A DNA stretch of 64,000 nt from Methylobrevis albus (GTDB taxonomy: Bacteria > Pseudomonadota > Alphaproteobacteria > Rhizobiales > Pleomorphomonadaceae): assembly GCF_015904235.1 (NCBI RefSeq), contig NZ_JADZLT010000040.1, forward strand, positions 372,001 through 436,000. The letters run 5' to 3'. Within the stretch, counting starts at the first letter, position 1. Every line of letters begins with the position of its first letter. Made by a program: the position numbers and the translations under genes. The notes below the pieces were generated by a model that worked only from the letters and a program-made list of their open reading frames with translations, was not told the origin of the DNA and made no database searches. Of the stretch, positions 26,672 to 36,843 are shown in pieces.

Positions 26672-27664
26672 ATGCCGTCGGCGCCGGCCTTCTGGTGGCG
26701 TCCGCCCGGCCTTGCCGCGGCGCTGCTGGCGCCCGTGGCCACGGTCTGGGGCACGGTCGCGGCGCGGCGGATGCGGCGCGGCGGTGCGGTGGCGCCGGTG
26801 CCGGTGGTCTGCATCGGCAATTTCGTGGTCGGCGGCGCCGGCAAGACGCCGACCGCGCTCAGCGTCGCGGCGCTGGCGGCCGCACGCGGCCATCGGCCGG
26901 TGTTTCTGACGCGCGGCTACGGCGGCCGGCTCGCCGGGCCGGTGCTGGTCGGCGCGGAGCATGGACCGGCGGAGGTTGGCGACGAGGCGCTGCTGCTGGC
27001 GCGGGCCGCGCCCACCGTGGTCGCGCGCGACCGCGCCGGCGCCCTGCCGTTGCTGGGACAGCTGAAGCCGAGCCTCGTCGTCATGGACGACGGCTTCCAG
27101 AACCCGGCGATCGAGAAGACGCTGTCGCTGGTCGTGGTCGATGCGGGGCAGGGGGTCGGCAACGGGCGCGTGATGCCCGCCGGGCCGCTCCGGGCGCCGC
27201 TCGGCGTGCAACTCGCCCATGCCGACGCGCTGGTGCTGGTCGGCGCGGCATCGGCGGACGGGGCGGCGGTGGCGGCGCTGGCGCAGGCCGAGGGCGTGCC
27301 GGTGTTCGGGGCGCGGCTGGTGGCGCGGGCGCCGGAGGCGCTGCGCGGCCGTCCGCTGCTCGCCTTCGCCGGCATCGGCCGCCCGGAAAAATTCTTCGAC
27401 CAGCTCCGCCGCGAGGGGCTCGACGTGCGGCGCACGGAAGCCTTCGCGGATCACCGTCCCTACGGCGAAGCGGACGCGGCGCGGCTGCTCGCGGATGCTG
27501 CGGCCGAGGGGCTCGATCTGGTGACGACGGAGAAGGATCTCGCGCGGCTCGCCGGGGCGGACGGCGCGCGGGGAGGTCTCAGGGACGCGTCGGCGGTGCT
27601 CGCCGTCGATCTGGTGTTCGATGCACCGGACGCCGTGGCGGCGCTGCTCCCGCCGGTGGCCTAA
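26672..27664 (+). CDS. lpxK: Tetraacyldisaccharide 4'-kinase
   Basis: A 330-residue enzyme that phosphorylates the 4' position of lipid A disaccharide. The P-loop reads GNFVVGGAGKTPT (about residues 50-62), and the family motifs MDDGFQNP and FAGIGRPEKFF are present. ATG at 26672 follows TGAGG that overlaps the waaA stop. It is the last gene of the lipid A block and is convergent with the DUF2093 gene after only 4 bp. Confidence 0.96.
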   Translation: MPSAPAFWWRPPGLAAALLAPVATVWGTVAARRMRRGGAVAPVPVVCIGNFVVGGAGKTPTALSVAALAAARGHRPVFLTRGYGGRLAGPVLVGAEHGPAEVGDEALLLARAAPTVVARDRAGALPLLGQLKPSLVVMDDGFQNPAIEKTLSLVVVDAGQGVGNGRVMPAGPLRAPLGVQLAHADALVLVGAASADGAAVAALAQAEGVPVFGARLVARAPEALRGRPLLAFAGIGRPEKFFDQLRREGLDVRRTEAFADHRPYGEADAARLLADAAAEGLDLVTTEKDLARLAGADGARGGLRDASAVLAVDLVFDAPDAVAALLPPVA

Positions 27665-27668
27665 CGGA

Positions 27669-27896
27669 TCAGCGCCGTCCGGTGGCGCGGCGTTCGGCTT
27701 CCAGCGAGGCGGCGGCGTCGACGTAGGCCTCCTGCCGGGCGACGCTCCAGTACTTCAGGTCGTGCGGCAGCAGGATGCTCTGGCCGGTGATCGCGCAGCG
27801 CACGAAGGAGCCGCTCTTGACGACGCGGTAGTCGCCGTCGAGGTACTCGACGACGGCCTCGCCGCCACGGCCTGGAAAATCGATCCGGTTCATCAA
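27669..27896 (-). CDS. DUF2093 domain-containing protein
   Basis: A 75-residue small protein with VVEYLDGDYRVVKSGSFVRCAITG and ILLPHDLKYWSVARQEAYVD. It is conserved in Hyphomicrobiales next to lpxK. The pattern around RCAITGQSI resembles half a zinc-ribbon but only one Cys is present. Function is unknown. Confidence 0.88.
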   Translation of the reverse strand: MMNRIDFPGRGGEAVVEYLDGDYRVVKSGSFVRCAITGQSILLPHDLKYWSVARQEAYVDAAASLEAERRATGRR

Positions 27897-28038
27897 AGAT
27901 CCTCGCGGCCGTGCGCCTGCTCATGCCCGCCCGCCCGGGGCTGCCCGGGCATCTGCTCCGGCCGATTAATAGGCGAGAATCGCGCCCGTTCAAGCGCGCG
28001 TCGCCTCACGTCACCGTGCGGCGGCCGAAACGAGGCAC

Positions 28039-29826
28039 TTACGCCGCCTCGTCGCTGCCGCGGGAGGAGCGCGAGGGCGGTGCCGGCATGTGCAGCAGTT
28101 CGAGGCTGCCCTCGGTGTCGCCCTGCGCCTCGAGCGCGAGACGCTCGAGGTCGAGGCGGCGGACGTGCTCCTCGACCTCGCGGACGCGCTCGGCGGGGAT
28201 GCCGAGCTCGAGCAGGGCGTGGCGGCCGAAGACGAGGCCGGATTCCACCGTCTCGCGGATCTGGAACTCGACGCCGGTGCGGATCAGCTCGGCGGCGTGC
28301 AGCCGGTCGCGGGCGCGGCAGAACAGGCGGGCGCCGGGGAAGTCGGCGCGGATGATCTCGATCGACTTGCGCATCGTCGGCTGCGATTCCATGCACAGCG
28401 CGATCAGCCGGGCCTCGCCCGCACCCGCCGCGCGCAGCACGTCGGCGCGGGTGGCGTCGCCGTAGTAGACCTTGACGCCGATCTTCGCCGCCTCGCGGAT
28501 GCGCTGCGGCGAGTTGTCGATCGCGGTGATGCCGATGCCCTCGGCCTCCAGCATCTGCGCCACCATGCGGCCGAAGCGGCCGAAGCCGATGATCAGCACG
28601 TTGGCGCGGGTCTCCTCGAAGCTCTCGAAGGCGGTGGCGGCGACGCCGCGTTCGCGCAGCTCGGCGATCACCCGGTCGAAGGCGGCGGTGATCACGGGGG
28701 TCAGCGCCATGGTCACGATCACCACCGCCGACAGGATGCTGGCGAGCTGCTGGGTGAACAGGCCACCGGCCACGGCGGCGGCAAACAGCACGAAGGCGAA
28801 CTCGCCGCCCTGTGGCAGCGTCGCGGAAATCAGCAGCGCATCGGCGTTGCCGGACCCAAAAAGGCGCGAGGCGCCGTAGAGGATCAGGCCCTTGATGGCG
28901 AGGGTGGCGAGGGCGAAGCCGAGCACGATGTGCCAGGAATCGATCAGCACCGCGATATTGAGCGTCATGCCGACGCTCATGAAGAAGAGGCCGAGCAGCA
29001 GGCCGCGGAACGGTTCGAGATCGGCCTCCAGGGTGTGGCGGAAGTTCGATTCCGACAAGAGCACCCCGGCGAGGAAGGCGCCGAGCGCCATCGAGATGCC
29101 GACCGACTGCATCACCCCCGCCGCGCCCAGCACCACGAGCAGCCCGGCGGCCGTCATGATCTCGCGGGCATGCGCCCCGGCGAGAATGCGGAACACCGGA
29201 TTGAGCAGGAAGCGCCCGGTGAAGACGACGAGCGCGACCGCGCCGGCGACGGCGGCGACCTCGGTCGCGGCCTCGCCGAGGCTCTGCGGCTGCTCGCCGC
29301 CGCGCGCCGCGAGCAGGGAGACGAGGGTCAGCAGCGGCACGATCGCCATGTCCTGCAAGAGCAGGATCGAGAAGGCGCGCCGGCCGAACGGCAGGGTGGA
29401 GTGGCCGCGCTCCTGCAGGATCTGCATCGCAAAGGCGGTCGAGGAGAGCGCGAGGCCGGCGCCGGCGACGGTGGCGATGCGGGCATCGAAGCCCGACAGC
29501 GCGAACATGCCCGCCAGCGCCGCCGTCGAGGCGACGACCTGCAGCGTGCCGAGGCCGAAGATGTCGCGTCGCATCGACCAGAGCCGCGAGGGCTGCAGTT
29601 CGAGCCCGATCAGGAACAGCAGCAGCACCACGCCGAGTTCGGCGACGTGCAGCACGCGTTCGTCGTCGGCGACGAGGGCAAGGCCGGCCGGGCCGATCGC
29701 GACGCCGGCGGCGAGGTAGCCGATGACGGAGCCGAGGCCGAGCCGCTTGAACAGCGGCACGGCGACGACCGCCGCCGCGAGATAGGCGAGTGGCTCTGCA
29801 AAGGTGAACGCGGCGGCGACGGCCAT
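28039..29826 (-). CDS. CPA2-family cation:proton antiporter with TrkA-N domain (KefB-like)
   Basis: The protein is 595 residues from the ATG at 29826; a GTG at 29892 would add 22. Twelve to thirteen membrane helices include the family motifs VIGYLAAGVAIGP, LLFLIGLELQPSRLW and FLAGVLLSESNFRH. A cytosolic Rossmann domain follows (NVLIIGFGRFGRMVAQML; DNSPQRI; YGDATRADVL). It is predicted to exchange K+ (or Na+) for protons under nucleotide or thiol control. No kefG/F ancillary gene is nearby, so glutathione gating is uncertain. Confidence 0.9.
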   Translation of the reverse strand: MAVAAAFTFAEPLAYLAAAVVAVPLFKRLGLGSVIGYLAAGVAIGPAGLALVADDERVLHVAELGVVLLLFLIGLELQPSRLWSMRRDIFGLGTLQVVASTAALAGMFALSGFDARIATVAGAGLALSSTAFAMQILQERGHSTLPFGRRAFSILLLQDMAIVPLLTLVSLLAARGGEQPQSLGEAATEVAAVAGAVALVVFTGRFLLNPVFRILAGAHAREIMTAAGLLVVLGAAGVMQSVGISMALGAFLAGVLLSESNFRHTLEADLEPFRGLLLGLFFMSVGMTLNIAVLIDSWHIVLGFALATLAIKGLILYGASRLFGSGNADALLISATLPQGGEFAFVLFAAAVAGGLFTQQLASILSAVVIVTMALTPVITAAFDRVIAELRERGVAATAFESFEETRANVLIIGFGRFGRMVAQMLEAEGIGITAIDNSPQRIREAAKIGVKVYYGDATRADVLRAAGAGEARLIALCMESQPTMRKSIEIIRADFPGARLFCRARDRLHAAELIRTGVEFQIRETVESGLVFGRHALLELGIPAERVREVEEHVRRLDLERLALEAQGDTEGSLELLHMPAPPSRSSRGSDEAA

Positions 29827-29969
29827 TCTGGTCCGGGCGAACGGTGTTTCAGCGGAGGGGGCGGCGAGGGCTTCGGGCGAAGCGGTCGCCACCGCAAGGA
29901 ACTGCCATTACGAGGCATTCTTGCGGCGCGGCCAAGCCAATTCCGCTGAATTTCGACAAATGCCGGCAA

Positions 29970-31397
29970 TCAGCCGCGATCAGTGCCGCCGACGGTCATC
30001 GCGTCGATGCGCATGGACGGCTGGCCGACGCCGACCGGCACGCCCTGGCCGGACTTGCCGCAGGTGCCGATGCCGCGGTCGAGGGCGAGGTCGTTGCCGA
30101 CCATGCGCACGCGCCGCATCGAATCGGGGCCGTTGCCGATCAGCATCGCGCCCTTGATCGGGTAGGCGACCTTGCCGTTCTCGATCCGGTAGGCCTCGGT
30201 GAGGTTGAAGACGTACTTGCCCGAGACGATGTCGACCTGGCCGCCGCCCATGCCGACCGCGTAGATGCCGTCTTTCACCGAGGCGAGGATTTCGGCCGGG
30301 TCGCTGCTGCCCGACAACATGTAGGTGTTGGTCATCCGCGGCATCGGCACATGGGCATAGGACTGACGCCGGCCGTTGCCGGTCGGGGCGACCCCCATCA
30401 GCCGGGCGTTCTGACGGTCCTGCATGTAGCCGACGAGGCGGCCGTTCTCGATCAGCGTGGTCGAGTTCGAAGGCGTGCCCTCGTCGTCGACCGAGATCGA
30501 GCCGCGGAGATCCGGCAGCGTGCCGTCGTCGACGATGGTGACGACGTCGGAGGCGACCATCTCGCCCATCAGGCCGGAGAAGGCGGAGGTCTTCTTGCGG
30601 TTGAAGTCGCCCTCGAGCCCGTGGCCGACGGCCTCGTGCAGCAGCACGCCGGGCCAGCCGGGACCGAGCACCACGTCGAAGGTGCCGGCGGGGGCGGGGC
30701 GGGCGTCGAGGTTGACGAGGGCCTGGCGCAGCGCCTCGGCGACGGCGTGCTGCCAACGCTCCGGCGTGATGAAGGTCTCGTAGCCGAGCCGGCCGCCTTC
30801 GCCGTAGCTGCCCGACTCCTGCCGGTCGCCATCGCCGACCACGACGGAGACGTTGAGGCGGACCAGCGGCCGGACGTCGCGGACGCGGCGGCCGTCGGCG
30901 CGCAGGATCTCGACGAGCTTCCAGGAGCCGGCCAGCGAGGCCGTCACCTGGCGGACACGCGGGTCGAGAGCGCGGGCGTGAGCGTCGATCTCGGCGAGCA
31001 GTGCGGTCTTGTCGCCGAAGGCCGGGCCTTCCAGCGGGTCGACGTCGCCGTAGAGCCGGCGGTTGGTGTCGGCGGGCGCCGCCGCCAGCACGCCGGAGCG
31101 GCCTTTGGAGACCGCCGAGACCGCGGCGCCCGCCCGCTTCAGCGCCGCTTCCGAGATGTCGTCGGCATGGGCATAGCCGACCGCCTCGCCGGCGACGGCG
31201 CGAAGGCCGAACCCCTGGCTGGTGTCGTAGCTCGCCGTCTTCAGGCGGCCGTTGTCGAAGGCGAGGATCTCGGAGTGCGAATATTCGAGGTAGAGCTCGC
31301 CGTCGTCGGCGCCGGTCAGCGCCTCGGCGAGGATCGCGCGCGCCGCCTCCGGATCGAGGCCGGTGGATGCGAAGAGGTCGGCGGGACGGTCGGACAT
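29970..31397 (-). CDS. tldD: Metalloprotease TldD
   Basis: A 475-residue zinc-bearing subunit of the TldD/TldE protease. The HEAVGHGLEGD motif gives HExxH, and the further Cys ligand is in GIGTCGKSGQ near the C-terminus. The N-terminal strands LYLEYSHSEILAFDNGR and the ASYDTSQGFGLR stretch match the family. The ATG at 31397 follows GAAGGCG. Its partner pmbA/tldE is on the plus strand at 20250-21593, with the lipid A block between them. Confidence 0.96.
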   Translation of the reverse strand: MSDRPADLFASTGLDPEAARAILAEALTGADDGELYLEYSHSEILAFDNGRLKTASYDTSQGFGLRAVAGEAVGYAHADDISEAALKRAGAAVSAVSKGRSGVLAAAPADTNRRLYGDVDPLEGPAFGDKTALLAEIDAHARALDPRVRQVTASLAGSWKLVEILRADGRRVRDVRPLVRLNVSVVVGDGDRQESGSYGEGGRLGYETFITPERWQHAVAEALRQALVNLDARPAPAGTFDVVLGPGWPGVLLHEAVGHGLEGDFNRKKTSAFSGLMGEMVASDVVTIVDDGTLPDLRGSISVDDEGTPSNSTTLIENGRLVGYMQDRQNARLMGVAPTGNGRRQSYAHVPMPRMTNTYMLSGSSDPAEILASVKDGIYAVGMGGGQVDIVSGKYVFNLTEAYRIENGKVAYPIKGAMLIGNGPDSMRRVRMVGNDLALDRGIGTCGKSGQGVPVGVGQPSMRIDAMTVGGTDRG

Positions 31398-31488
31398 GCG
31401 GGCGCCTTCGGCTGCGGGATGAACCCGGTAGATAAGGCAACGCCGCGGCGATTGCACCCGCGGCGCCGGCCCGATGCGGTCGCCGACG

Positions 31489-32100
31489 TCAGTAGAGCGT
31501 TTCCCGGTAGCGCTCCACCATCTCTTCCTGGGTCTCGCACAGGGTGTTGCCGGCGATCTGGTCTTTGAGGATCTGGCCGAGCGAGGGGAAGCTCGCGCGG
31601 TCGATCCGGGTGGCGGGATCCCAGAGATGCGAGCGCATCAGCGCCTTGGCGCACTGGTAGTAGGCCTCGACCACGGTGACGACGAGCACGGTCTTCGGCG
31701 GCTTGCCGTCGGCCACGCAGCGGGCGAGCAACTCGGCATCGTCGCGGATCTCGGCGGTGCCGTGCACGCGCAGCGTCTCGTCGATGCCCGGAACCAGGAA
31801 GAGCAGGCCGACGCCGGGATTGGCGAAGACGTTGGCGAGGTTGTCGAGCCGGTTGTTGCCGAGCCGGTCGGGCAAGAGCAGCGTCTTGTCGTCGAGCACG
31901 GCGATGAAGCCCGGCGCGTCGCCGCGCGGGGTGATGTCCGGCAGGCCGTCGCCGCCCGTGGTCGAGAGGACGACGAAGGGAGAAAGGGCGATGAAGTTGC
32001 GGCAGTGCACGTCGAGCCGGTCGAGCTGCTTCTTCAGCGACCGCTCGCCGGGCTGGCCATAGAGCGCGCGCAGCGACGCCTCGTCGGAAATGCGGGCCAT
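31489..32100 (-). CDS. Pyridoxamine 5'-phosphate oxidase-family flavoprotein
   Basis: A 203-residue protein with the FMN-binding split barrel. It is recognised by FIALSPFVVLSTTGGDGLPDITPRGDAPGF and its LLLPDRLGNNRLDNLANV strand, the pattern of the MSMEG_1061-type PPOX subfamily. It likely binds FMN or F420/biliverdin-type ligands and reduces a small molecule; the substrate is unknown. GAGGAG precedes the ATG at 32100. It lies 20 bp downstream of the IalB-family gene. Confidence 0.87.
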   Translation of the reverse strand: MARISDEASLRALYGQPGERSLKKQLDRLDVHCRNFIALSPFVVLSTTGGDGLPDITPRGDAPGFIAVLDDKTLLLPDRLGNNRLDNLANVFANPGVGLLFLVPGIDETLRVHGTAEIRDDAELLARCVADGKPPKTVLVVTVVEAYYQCAKALMRSHLWDPATRIDRASFPSLGQILKDQIAGNTLCETQEEMVERYRETLY

Positions 32101-32120
32101 GTGAATCTCCTCGCGCCGCG

Positions 32121-32642
32121 TCAGGGCAGGGCGGCGACGCCCTCGCGGAAGCCGTTGAGGGAGATCGGGATGCCGATGCCTTCCTCGGGCGTCTGGAAGA
32201 TGATGAAGGTGGCGGCGCCGCCGTTCTCCATCTGCCGGATCAGGTCGGCCTCCATCACCACCTCGGCGAAGCAGCCGTTGGCGAGGCAGCGCACGAAGCC
32301 GGCGCGGCCGATGTCCTTGTCGTCGATGCGAAGGCCGAGGCCGGAGGGCAGCAGCACGCCGAGCGGCGCGAGCACGCGCAGGATGCGGGCCTGCTTGTCG
32401 GCGGTCTTCACGACGATCACCGACAGGCCGACGTTGTCGCGGTCCTCGGCGGTGACGTTCTGGATCAGCGCACACTGTTCCTCGCGCGCGCCGGGCGGCT
32501 GGTCACAGCGGATCTGCCAGTCTTCGAAAGTGGTCTTCACCTCGCCCTGCGCCCTCGCCCCCGCCGGGCTGAGCGCCGCGACGAGAAGCACGGCGGCCGC
32601 GACGGTGCGCCGCAGGGCAGTGGAGGTCTGAAAAGGCTGCAT
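32121..32642 (-). CDS. Invasion-associated locus B (IalB) family protein
   Basis: A 173-residue secreted protein with signal peptide (AAAVLLVAALSPAGARA). The mature part opens with TTFEDWQIRCDQPPG and carries the paired cysteines of the family (CDQ, QCALIQ and RCLANGCFAEV). Despite the name, IalB proteins are widespread in non-pathogenic Hyphomicrobiales; their role is unknown, possibly envelope stress. The ATG at 32642 is used; a GTG 12 bases upstream is also in frame. Confidence 0.9.
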   Translation of the reverse strand: MQPFQTSTALRRTVAAAVLLVAALSPAGARAQGEVKTTFEDWQIRCDQPPGAREEQCALIQNVTAEDRDNVGLSVIVVKTADKQARILRVLAPLGVLLPSGLGLRIDDKDIGRAGFVRCLANGCFAEVVMEADLIRQMENGGAATFIIFQTPEEGIGIPISLNGFREGVAALP

Positions 32643-33146
32643 CTGGTTTTCCACGTGCTGTCCGGCGTGGCGGCCGTCGCCGCCGTGCCCTGCCGAAGCT
32701 CTTCAGGCGCCCGAATCCGTAGGATTGCGTAGCGGCGCAGGAAGTGGCGCGCGCCGACGAATCGCCGAACCCGTTCCTCAGGCAAAACCTATACTGCGCC
32801 GCGGCCTTTGCCAAAGGCCGCGCTGCGGGCGACCAGAAGCCGCGCGCGCAAATCCGCCGCAATTTCCGCCCGCTTCTGCCATTGCGACGTTTGGGGCCTT
32901 GTGCTTTTTGTCCCGAAAGGTTTGAACGATACCAAACATGCGTCGTCGGTCTGCGCTGGACGAATTGTCCATACTGATCGACATAGCGAAGCGGCCGTCC
33001 ACGAACCGACCCGGCGCACCAGCCGGCCTTCGTGCAGGCGCCGCATCGACGGACGAGTTGGGCAGATTTGCCAGACGGCATCGTGCATCGCGGCCCCCGG
33101 GCCGGCGCCGACGGCCAGATGGGCATTGTTGAGGGGAGCTGTGGAC
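32643..33146. other. Divergent 504-bp region upstream of the cytochrome oxidase genes
   Basis: No gene is supported here. Around 32900-32945 a lower-GC stretch contains GTGCTTTTTGTCCCG and GTTTG-8nt-CAAAC, the best candidate zone for the ctaC promoter or operator. The rest shows no clear structure. Confidence 0.4.
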
Positions 33147-34013
33147 GTGACGACAACCGTTGAACGCCTGAAGGGACTGGTCGCCGCCGCGGCGGCCTTC
33201 GCCGGCAGCGCCACCGCCGCTGCCGCGGCACAGCCGACCCCGTGGCAGGCCAGCCTGCAACCGGCCGCGACCGAAGTGATGGCGGACATCGTCTGGTTCG
33301 AATCCTTCACCTTCTGGATCGTGACGGTCATCACGCTGTTCGTGCTCGGATTGCTCGTCTACATCTGCGTGCGCTTCAACGAGAAGAACAACCCGGTCCC
33401 GTCGCGCACCTCGCACAACACGATGATCGAGATCGTGTGGACGATCGCGCCGGTGCTGATCCTGCTCGTGATCGCCATCCCGTCGTTCCGCCTGCTCTAC
33501 AAGCAGCTCGTCATCCCGGAAGCCGACATGACCGTGAAGGTCACCGGCTACCAGTGGTACTGGGGCTACGAGTATCCGGACAACGACGGCATCGCCTTCG
33601 ACGCCTACATGGTCGAAGAGGCCGACATCACCGATCCGGTGCGGCAGCCGCGCCTGCTCGCGACCGACTATCCGGTGGTCGTGCCGGTCGGCAAGACCGT
33701 CCGCCTGCAGGTGACCGCCGCCGACGTGATCCACTCGTTCGCGATGCCGGCCTTCGGCGTCAAGATCGACGCGCTGCCCGGACGCCTGAACGAGACCTGG
33801 TTCCGCGCCGACGCCCCCGGCGTCTACTTCGGCCAGTGCTCCGAACTCTGCGGCCAGCGCCATGCCTTCATGCCGATCGAGATCCACGCGGTGACCGACG
33901 AGCAGTTCGCGCAGTGGGCGACCGCCGCGAAGGACGACATCGACGCCGCCAAGGAACTGCTCGCGGAGCTGACCCGCGAAGACACCGCCACCGACCAGCT
34001 CGCCCAGCGCTGA
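33147..34013 (+). CDS. ctaC: Cytochrome c oxidase subunit II
   Basis: A 288-residue, CuA-bearing subunit of aa3-type oxidase. It has a signal-like N-terminus (LVAAAAAFAGSATAAAAA) and two membrane helices (FWIVTVITLFVLGLLVYI and MIEIVWTIAPVLILLVIAI). The periplasmic cupredoxin domain follows, with DVIHSFAMPAFGVKIDALPG and the CuA site FGQCSELCGQRHAFM. The GTG at 33147 is 8 bases after GGAG; a GTG at 33141 is too close to it. It accepts electrons from a soluble cytochrome c, plausibly including XoxG made about 14 kb away. Confidence 0.96.
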   Translation: MTTTVERLKGLVAAAAAFAGSATAAAAAQPTPWQASLQPAATEVMADIVWFESFTFWIVTVITLFVLGLLVYICVRFNEKNNPVPSRTSHNTMIEIVWTIAPVLILLVIAIPSFRLLYKQLVIPEADMTVKVTGYQWYWGYEYPDNDGIAFDAYMVEEADITDPVRQPRLLATDYPVVVPVGKTVRLQVTAADVIHSFAMPAFGVKIDALPGRLNETWFRADAPGVYFGQCSELCGQRHAFMPIEIHAVTDEQFAQWATAAKDDIDAAKELLAELTREDTATDQLAQR

Positions 34014-34093
34014 GCGTCGCCACCGAAATGCAGACGACCGGGCACCGTGCGCCGCAAGGCCGGTGATCCGCAGGGGAAAGAGGAGCCTCGCGA

Positions 34094-35698
34094 ATGGCCA
34101 CCGCGCATGCAGCGGCACACGCCCATCCGACCGGATGGCGGCGCTACGTCTACTCGACCAACCACAAGGACATCGGCGTGATGTACCTGATCTTCGCGAT
34201 CATCGCGGGGATCATCGGCGGAGCACTCTCCGTCGGCATGCGCATGGAGCTGCAGGAACCGGGGATGCAAATCTTCTCGGATCCGAACGTCTTCAACATG
34301 TTCACCACCGCCCACGCGCTGATCATGATCTTCTTCATGGTCATGCCGGCGATGATCGGCGGCTACGCCAACTACTTCGTCCCGATCATGATCGGCGCGC
34401 CGGACATGGCGTTCCCGCGCATGAACAACATTTCGTTCTGGCTGCTGCCGCCGGCGCTGATCCTGCTGGTGCTGTCGATGTTTGTCGAAGGCGCTCCGGG
34501 CTCGAACGGCGTCTCGGGTGGCTGGACGATCTATCCGCCCTATTCGACGACCGGCCAGCCGGGCCCGGCGATGGATTTCGCGATCCTGTCGCTGCACGTC
34601 GCGGGTGCCTCGTCGATCCTCGGCGCGGTCAACTTCATCACCACCATCTTCAACATGCGCGCCCCGGGCATGACGCTGCACAAGATGCCGCTGTTCGCTT
34701 GGTCGGTGCTGATCACGGCGTTCCTGCTGCTGTTGTCGCTGCCGGTTCTCGCCGGCGCGATCACCATGCTGCTGACCGACCGCAACTTCGGCACCACCTT
34801 CTTCACCCCCGAAGGCGGCGGCGACCCGATCCTGTTCCAGCACCTGTTCTGGTTCTTCGGCCACCCCGAGGTGTACATCCTGATCCTGCCGGGCTTCGGC
34901 ATCATCAGCCACATCATCTCGACCTTCTCGAAGAAGCCGGTGTTCGGCTACCTCGGCATGGCCTACGCCATGGTGGCGATCGGCGCGGTCGGCTTCATCG
35001 TGTGGGCGCACCACATGTACACCGTCGGCCTCAGCGTCGACACGCAGGCCTACTTCGTCGCGGCGACCATGGTCATCGCGGTGCCGACGGGCGTGAAGAT
35101 CTTCTCCTGGATCGCGACGATGTGGGGCGGCTCGATCGACTTCCGCACCCCGATGATCTGGGCGATCGGCTTCATCTTCCTGTTCACCGTCGGCGGCGTC
35201 ACGGGCGTCCAGCTCGCCAACGCCGGCCTCGACCGCGCGTTGCACGACACCTACTACGTGGTGGCCCACTTCCACTACGTGCTGTCGCTCGGCGCCGTGT
35301 TCGCCATCTTCGCGGCCTGGTACTACTGGTTCCCGAAGATGTTCGGGTACATGTACAACGAGACGCTCGGCAAGCTGCACTTCTGGGTCACCTTCATCGG
35401 CGTGAACCTCGTGTTCTTCCCGCAGCACTTCCTCGGCCTCGCCGGCATGCCGCGCCGCTACGTCGACTATCCGGACGCCTATGCCGGCTGGAACTTCGTC
35501 TCGTCGATCGGCTCCTACATCTCGGCCTTCGGCGTGGTGATCTTCATCTACTCCGTGATCGAGGCCTTCGCGAAGAAGCGCATCGCCGGGGACAACCCCT
35601 GGGGCGCGGGTGCCACGACGCTGGAGTGGACGCTGTCCTCGCCGCCGCCGTTCCACCAGTTCGAGAAGCTGCCGCGCATCAAGGGCGACGTGCACTGA
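34094..35698 (+). CDS. ctaD: Cytochrome c oxidase subunit I
   Basis: A 534-residue catalytic subunit with heme a and the heme a3-CuB centre, in 12 helices. The HPEVYIL motif holds the His-Tyr cross-link residues. HHMYTVG supplies the CuB histidines and AHFHYVLS the heme a3/heme a ligands. Proton-channel residues are in [13 protein letters not shown] and in [18 protein letters not shown]. It follows ctaC by 80 bp in the same operon, with GGGGAAAGAGGAG upstream. Confidence 0.98.
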   Translation: MATAHAAAHAHPTGWRRYVYSTNHKDIGVMYLIFAIIAGIIGGALSVGMRMELQEPGMQIFSDPNVFNMFTTAHALIMIFFMVMPAMIGGYANYFVPIMIGAPDMAFPRMNNISFWLLPPALILLVLSMFVEGAPGSNGVSGGWTIYPPYSTTGQPGPAMDFAILSLHVAGASSILGAVNFITTIFNMRAPGMTLHKMPLFAWSVLITAFLLLLSLPVLAGAITMLLTDRNFGTTFFTPEGGGDPILFQHLFWFFGHPEVYILILPGFGIISHIISTFSKKPVFGYLGMAYAMVAIGAVGFIVWAHHMYTVGLSVDTQAYFVAATMVIAVPTGVKIFSWIATMWGGSIDFRTPMIWAIGFIFLFTVGGVTGVQLANAGLDRALHDTYYVVAHFHYVLSLGAVFAIFAAWYYWFPKMFGYMYNETLGKLHFWVTFIGVNLVFFPQHFLGLAGMPRRYVDYPDAYAGWNFVSSIGSYISAFGVVIFIYSVIEAFAKKRIAGDNPWGAGATTLEWTLSSPPPFHQFEKLPRIKGDVH

Positions 35699-35706
35699 TC
35701 GCAAAT

Positions 35707-35740
35707 CCCCCGCCGGGCCGTCGCGGCCCGGCGCCGGGGT
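35707..35740 (+). terminator. GC-rich stem-loop after ctaD
   Basis: Perfect 10-bp arms CGCCGGGCCG (35711-35720) and CGGCCCGGCG (35724-35733) enclose a TCG loop. There is no T-run after it, so it may be an mRNA-stability or attenuation hairpin rather than a full terminator. Confidence 0.45.
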
Positions 35741-35890
35741 GACGACAAGGGGTCCGCCCACGGCGGGCCCTCTCGCTTGCGGGACACGGCCCCGCTGATC
35801 GGGCCGGACCGTGCGGGGGTGATCTTCTCCCCGCTGTGACTTGATCGATGCCAGGCGTCTCCGCCGGCATCCGTTTCTGGGTAGGGTGCC

Positions 35891-36835
35891 ATGTCACTGG
35901 TCGACGAGCGCTCCGCATCCGTCGCCACGAGCGACTGGAGCGGCGGTGCTTCCGTTCCGGACTTCTTCGAGCTCCTGAAGCCGCGCGTGATGTCGCTGGT
36001 GATCTTCACCGCGCTCGTCGGCATGGTGCTGGCGCCGGGCAGCATCCATCCGCTGATCGGGGCGGTGGCGCTGCTCGCCATCGCGGTCGGCGCCGGCGCC
36101 TCGGGCGCCCTCAACATGTGGTACGACGCGGACATCGACCGCGTGATGCTGCGCACCGCGGGCCGGCCGGTGCCGTCGGGGCGGATCGAGCCCGGCGAGG
36201 CGCTGTCGTTCGGCCTGGTGCTGTCGTTCCTCTCCGTCTTCACGCTCGGCGTCGCCGTCGACTGGTTCGCCGCGGGGCTGCTCGCCTTCACGATCTTCTT
36301 CTATGCCGTGATCTACACGATGTGGCTGAAGCGCTCGACGCCGCAGAACATCGTGATCGGCGGCGCCGCCGGCGCCTTCCCGCCGATGATCGGCTGGGCC
36401 GCGGTGACGGGCTCGGTGTCGCTCGAGAGCCTCGTGCTGTTCCTCATCATCTTCTTCTGGACGCCGCCGCACTTCTGGGCGCTGGCGCTGGTGAAGTCGG
36501 ACGATTACGCCCGGGCCGGCATTCCGATGATGCCGGTGGTCGCGGGTGCGCCGTCGACGCGGCGGCAGATCGTGCTCTACTCGCTGGTGCTGCTGCCGCT
36601 CGGCCTCGCGCCGTGGTGGATCGGTTTCGGGGGGGCGGCCTATGGTGTCGCCGCGCTGGTGCTCGGCCTGATCTTCGTCGCGCTCGCGGTCGACATCCTG
36701 CGCGCCGGCGACGGGCCGCGCGCCCGCAAGGCGTCGATGCGGCTGTTCCTGTTTTCGATCTTCCATCTCTTCGCGCTGTTCGCCGTGCTGCTGTTCGAGC
36801 GGCTGACGGCAATGGCGATCCAGGTGTTCGCATGA
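35891..36835 (+). CDS. ctaB: Protoheme IX farnesyltransferase (heme O synthase)
   Basis: A 314-residue polytopic UbiA-family enzyme that farnesylates heme B on the path to heme A. The prenyl-diphosphate motif is [15 protein letters not shown], followed by RPVPSGRI. The family-typical [23 protein letters not shown] is near the middle. It sits in the usual place between ctaD and ctaF/ctaG. The ATG of ctaF overlaps its stop codon. Confidence 0.97.
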   Translation: MSLVDERSASVATSDWSGGASVPDFFELLKPRVMSLVIFTALVGMVLAPGSIHPLIGAVALLAIAVGAGASGALNMWYDADIDRVMLRTAGRPVPSGRIEPGEALSFGLVLSFLSVFTLGVAVDWFAAGLLAFTIFFYAVIYTMWLKRSTPQNIVIGGAAGAFPPMIGWAAVTGSVSLESLVLFLIIFFWTPPHFWALALVKSDDYARAGIPMMPVVAGAPSTRRQIVLYSLVLLPLGLAPWWIGFGGAAYGVAALVLGLIFVALAVDILRAGDGPRARKASMRLFLFSIFHLFALFAVLLFERLTAMAIQVFA

Positions 36836-36843
36836 GGCAGGTC

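Noticed and set aside
35711-35733. Strong intrinsic terminator after ctaD
   Set aside because: The stem is perfect but there is no T-run and ctaB follows within 160 bp, so it is listed only as a low-confidence stem-loop.
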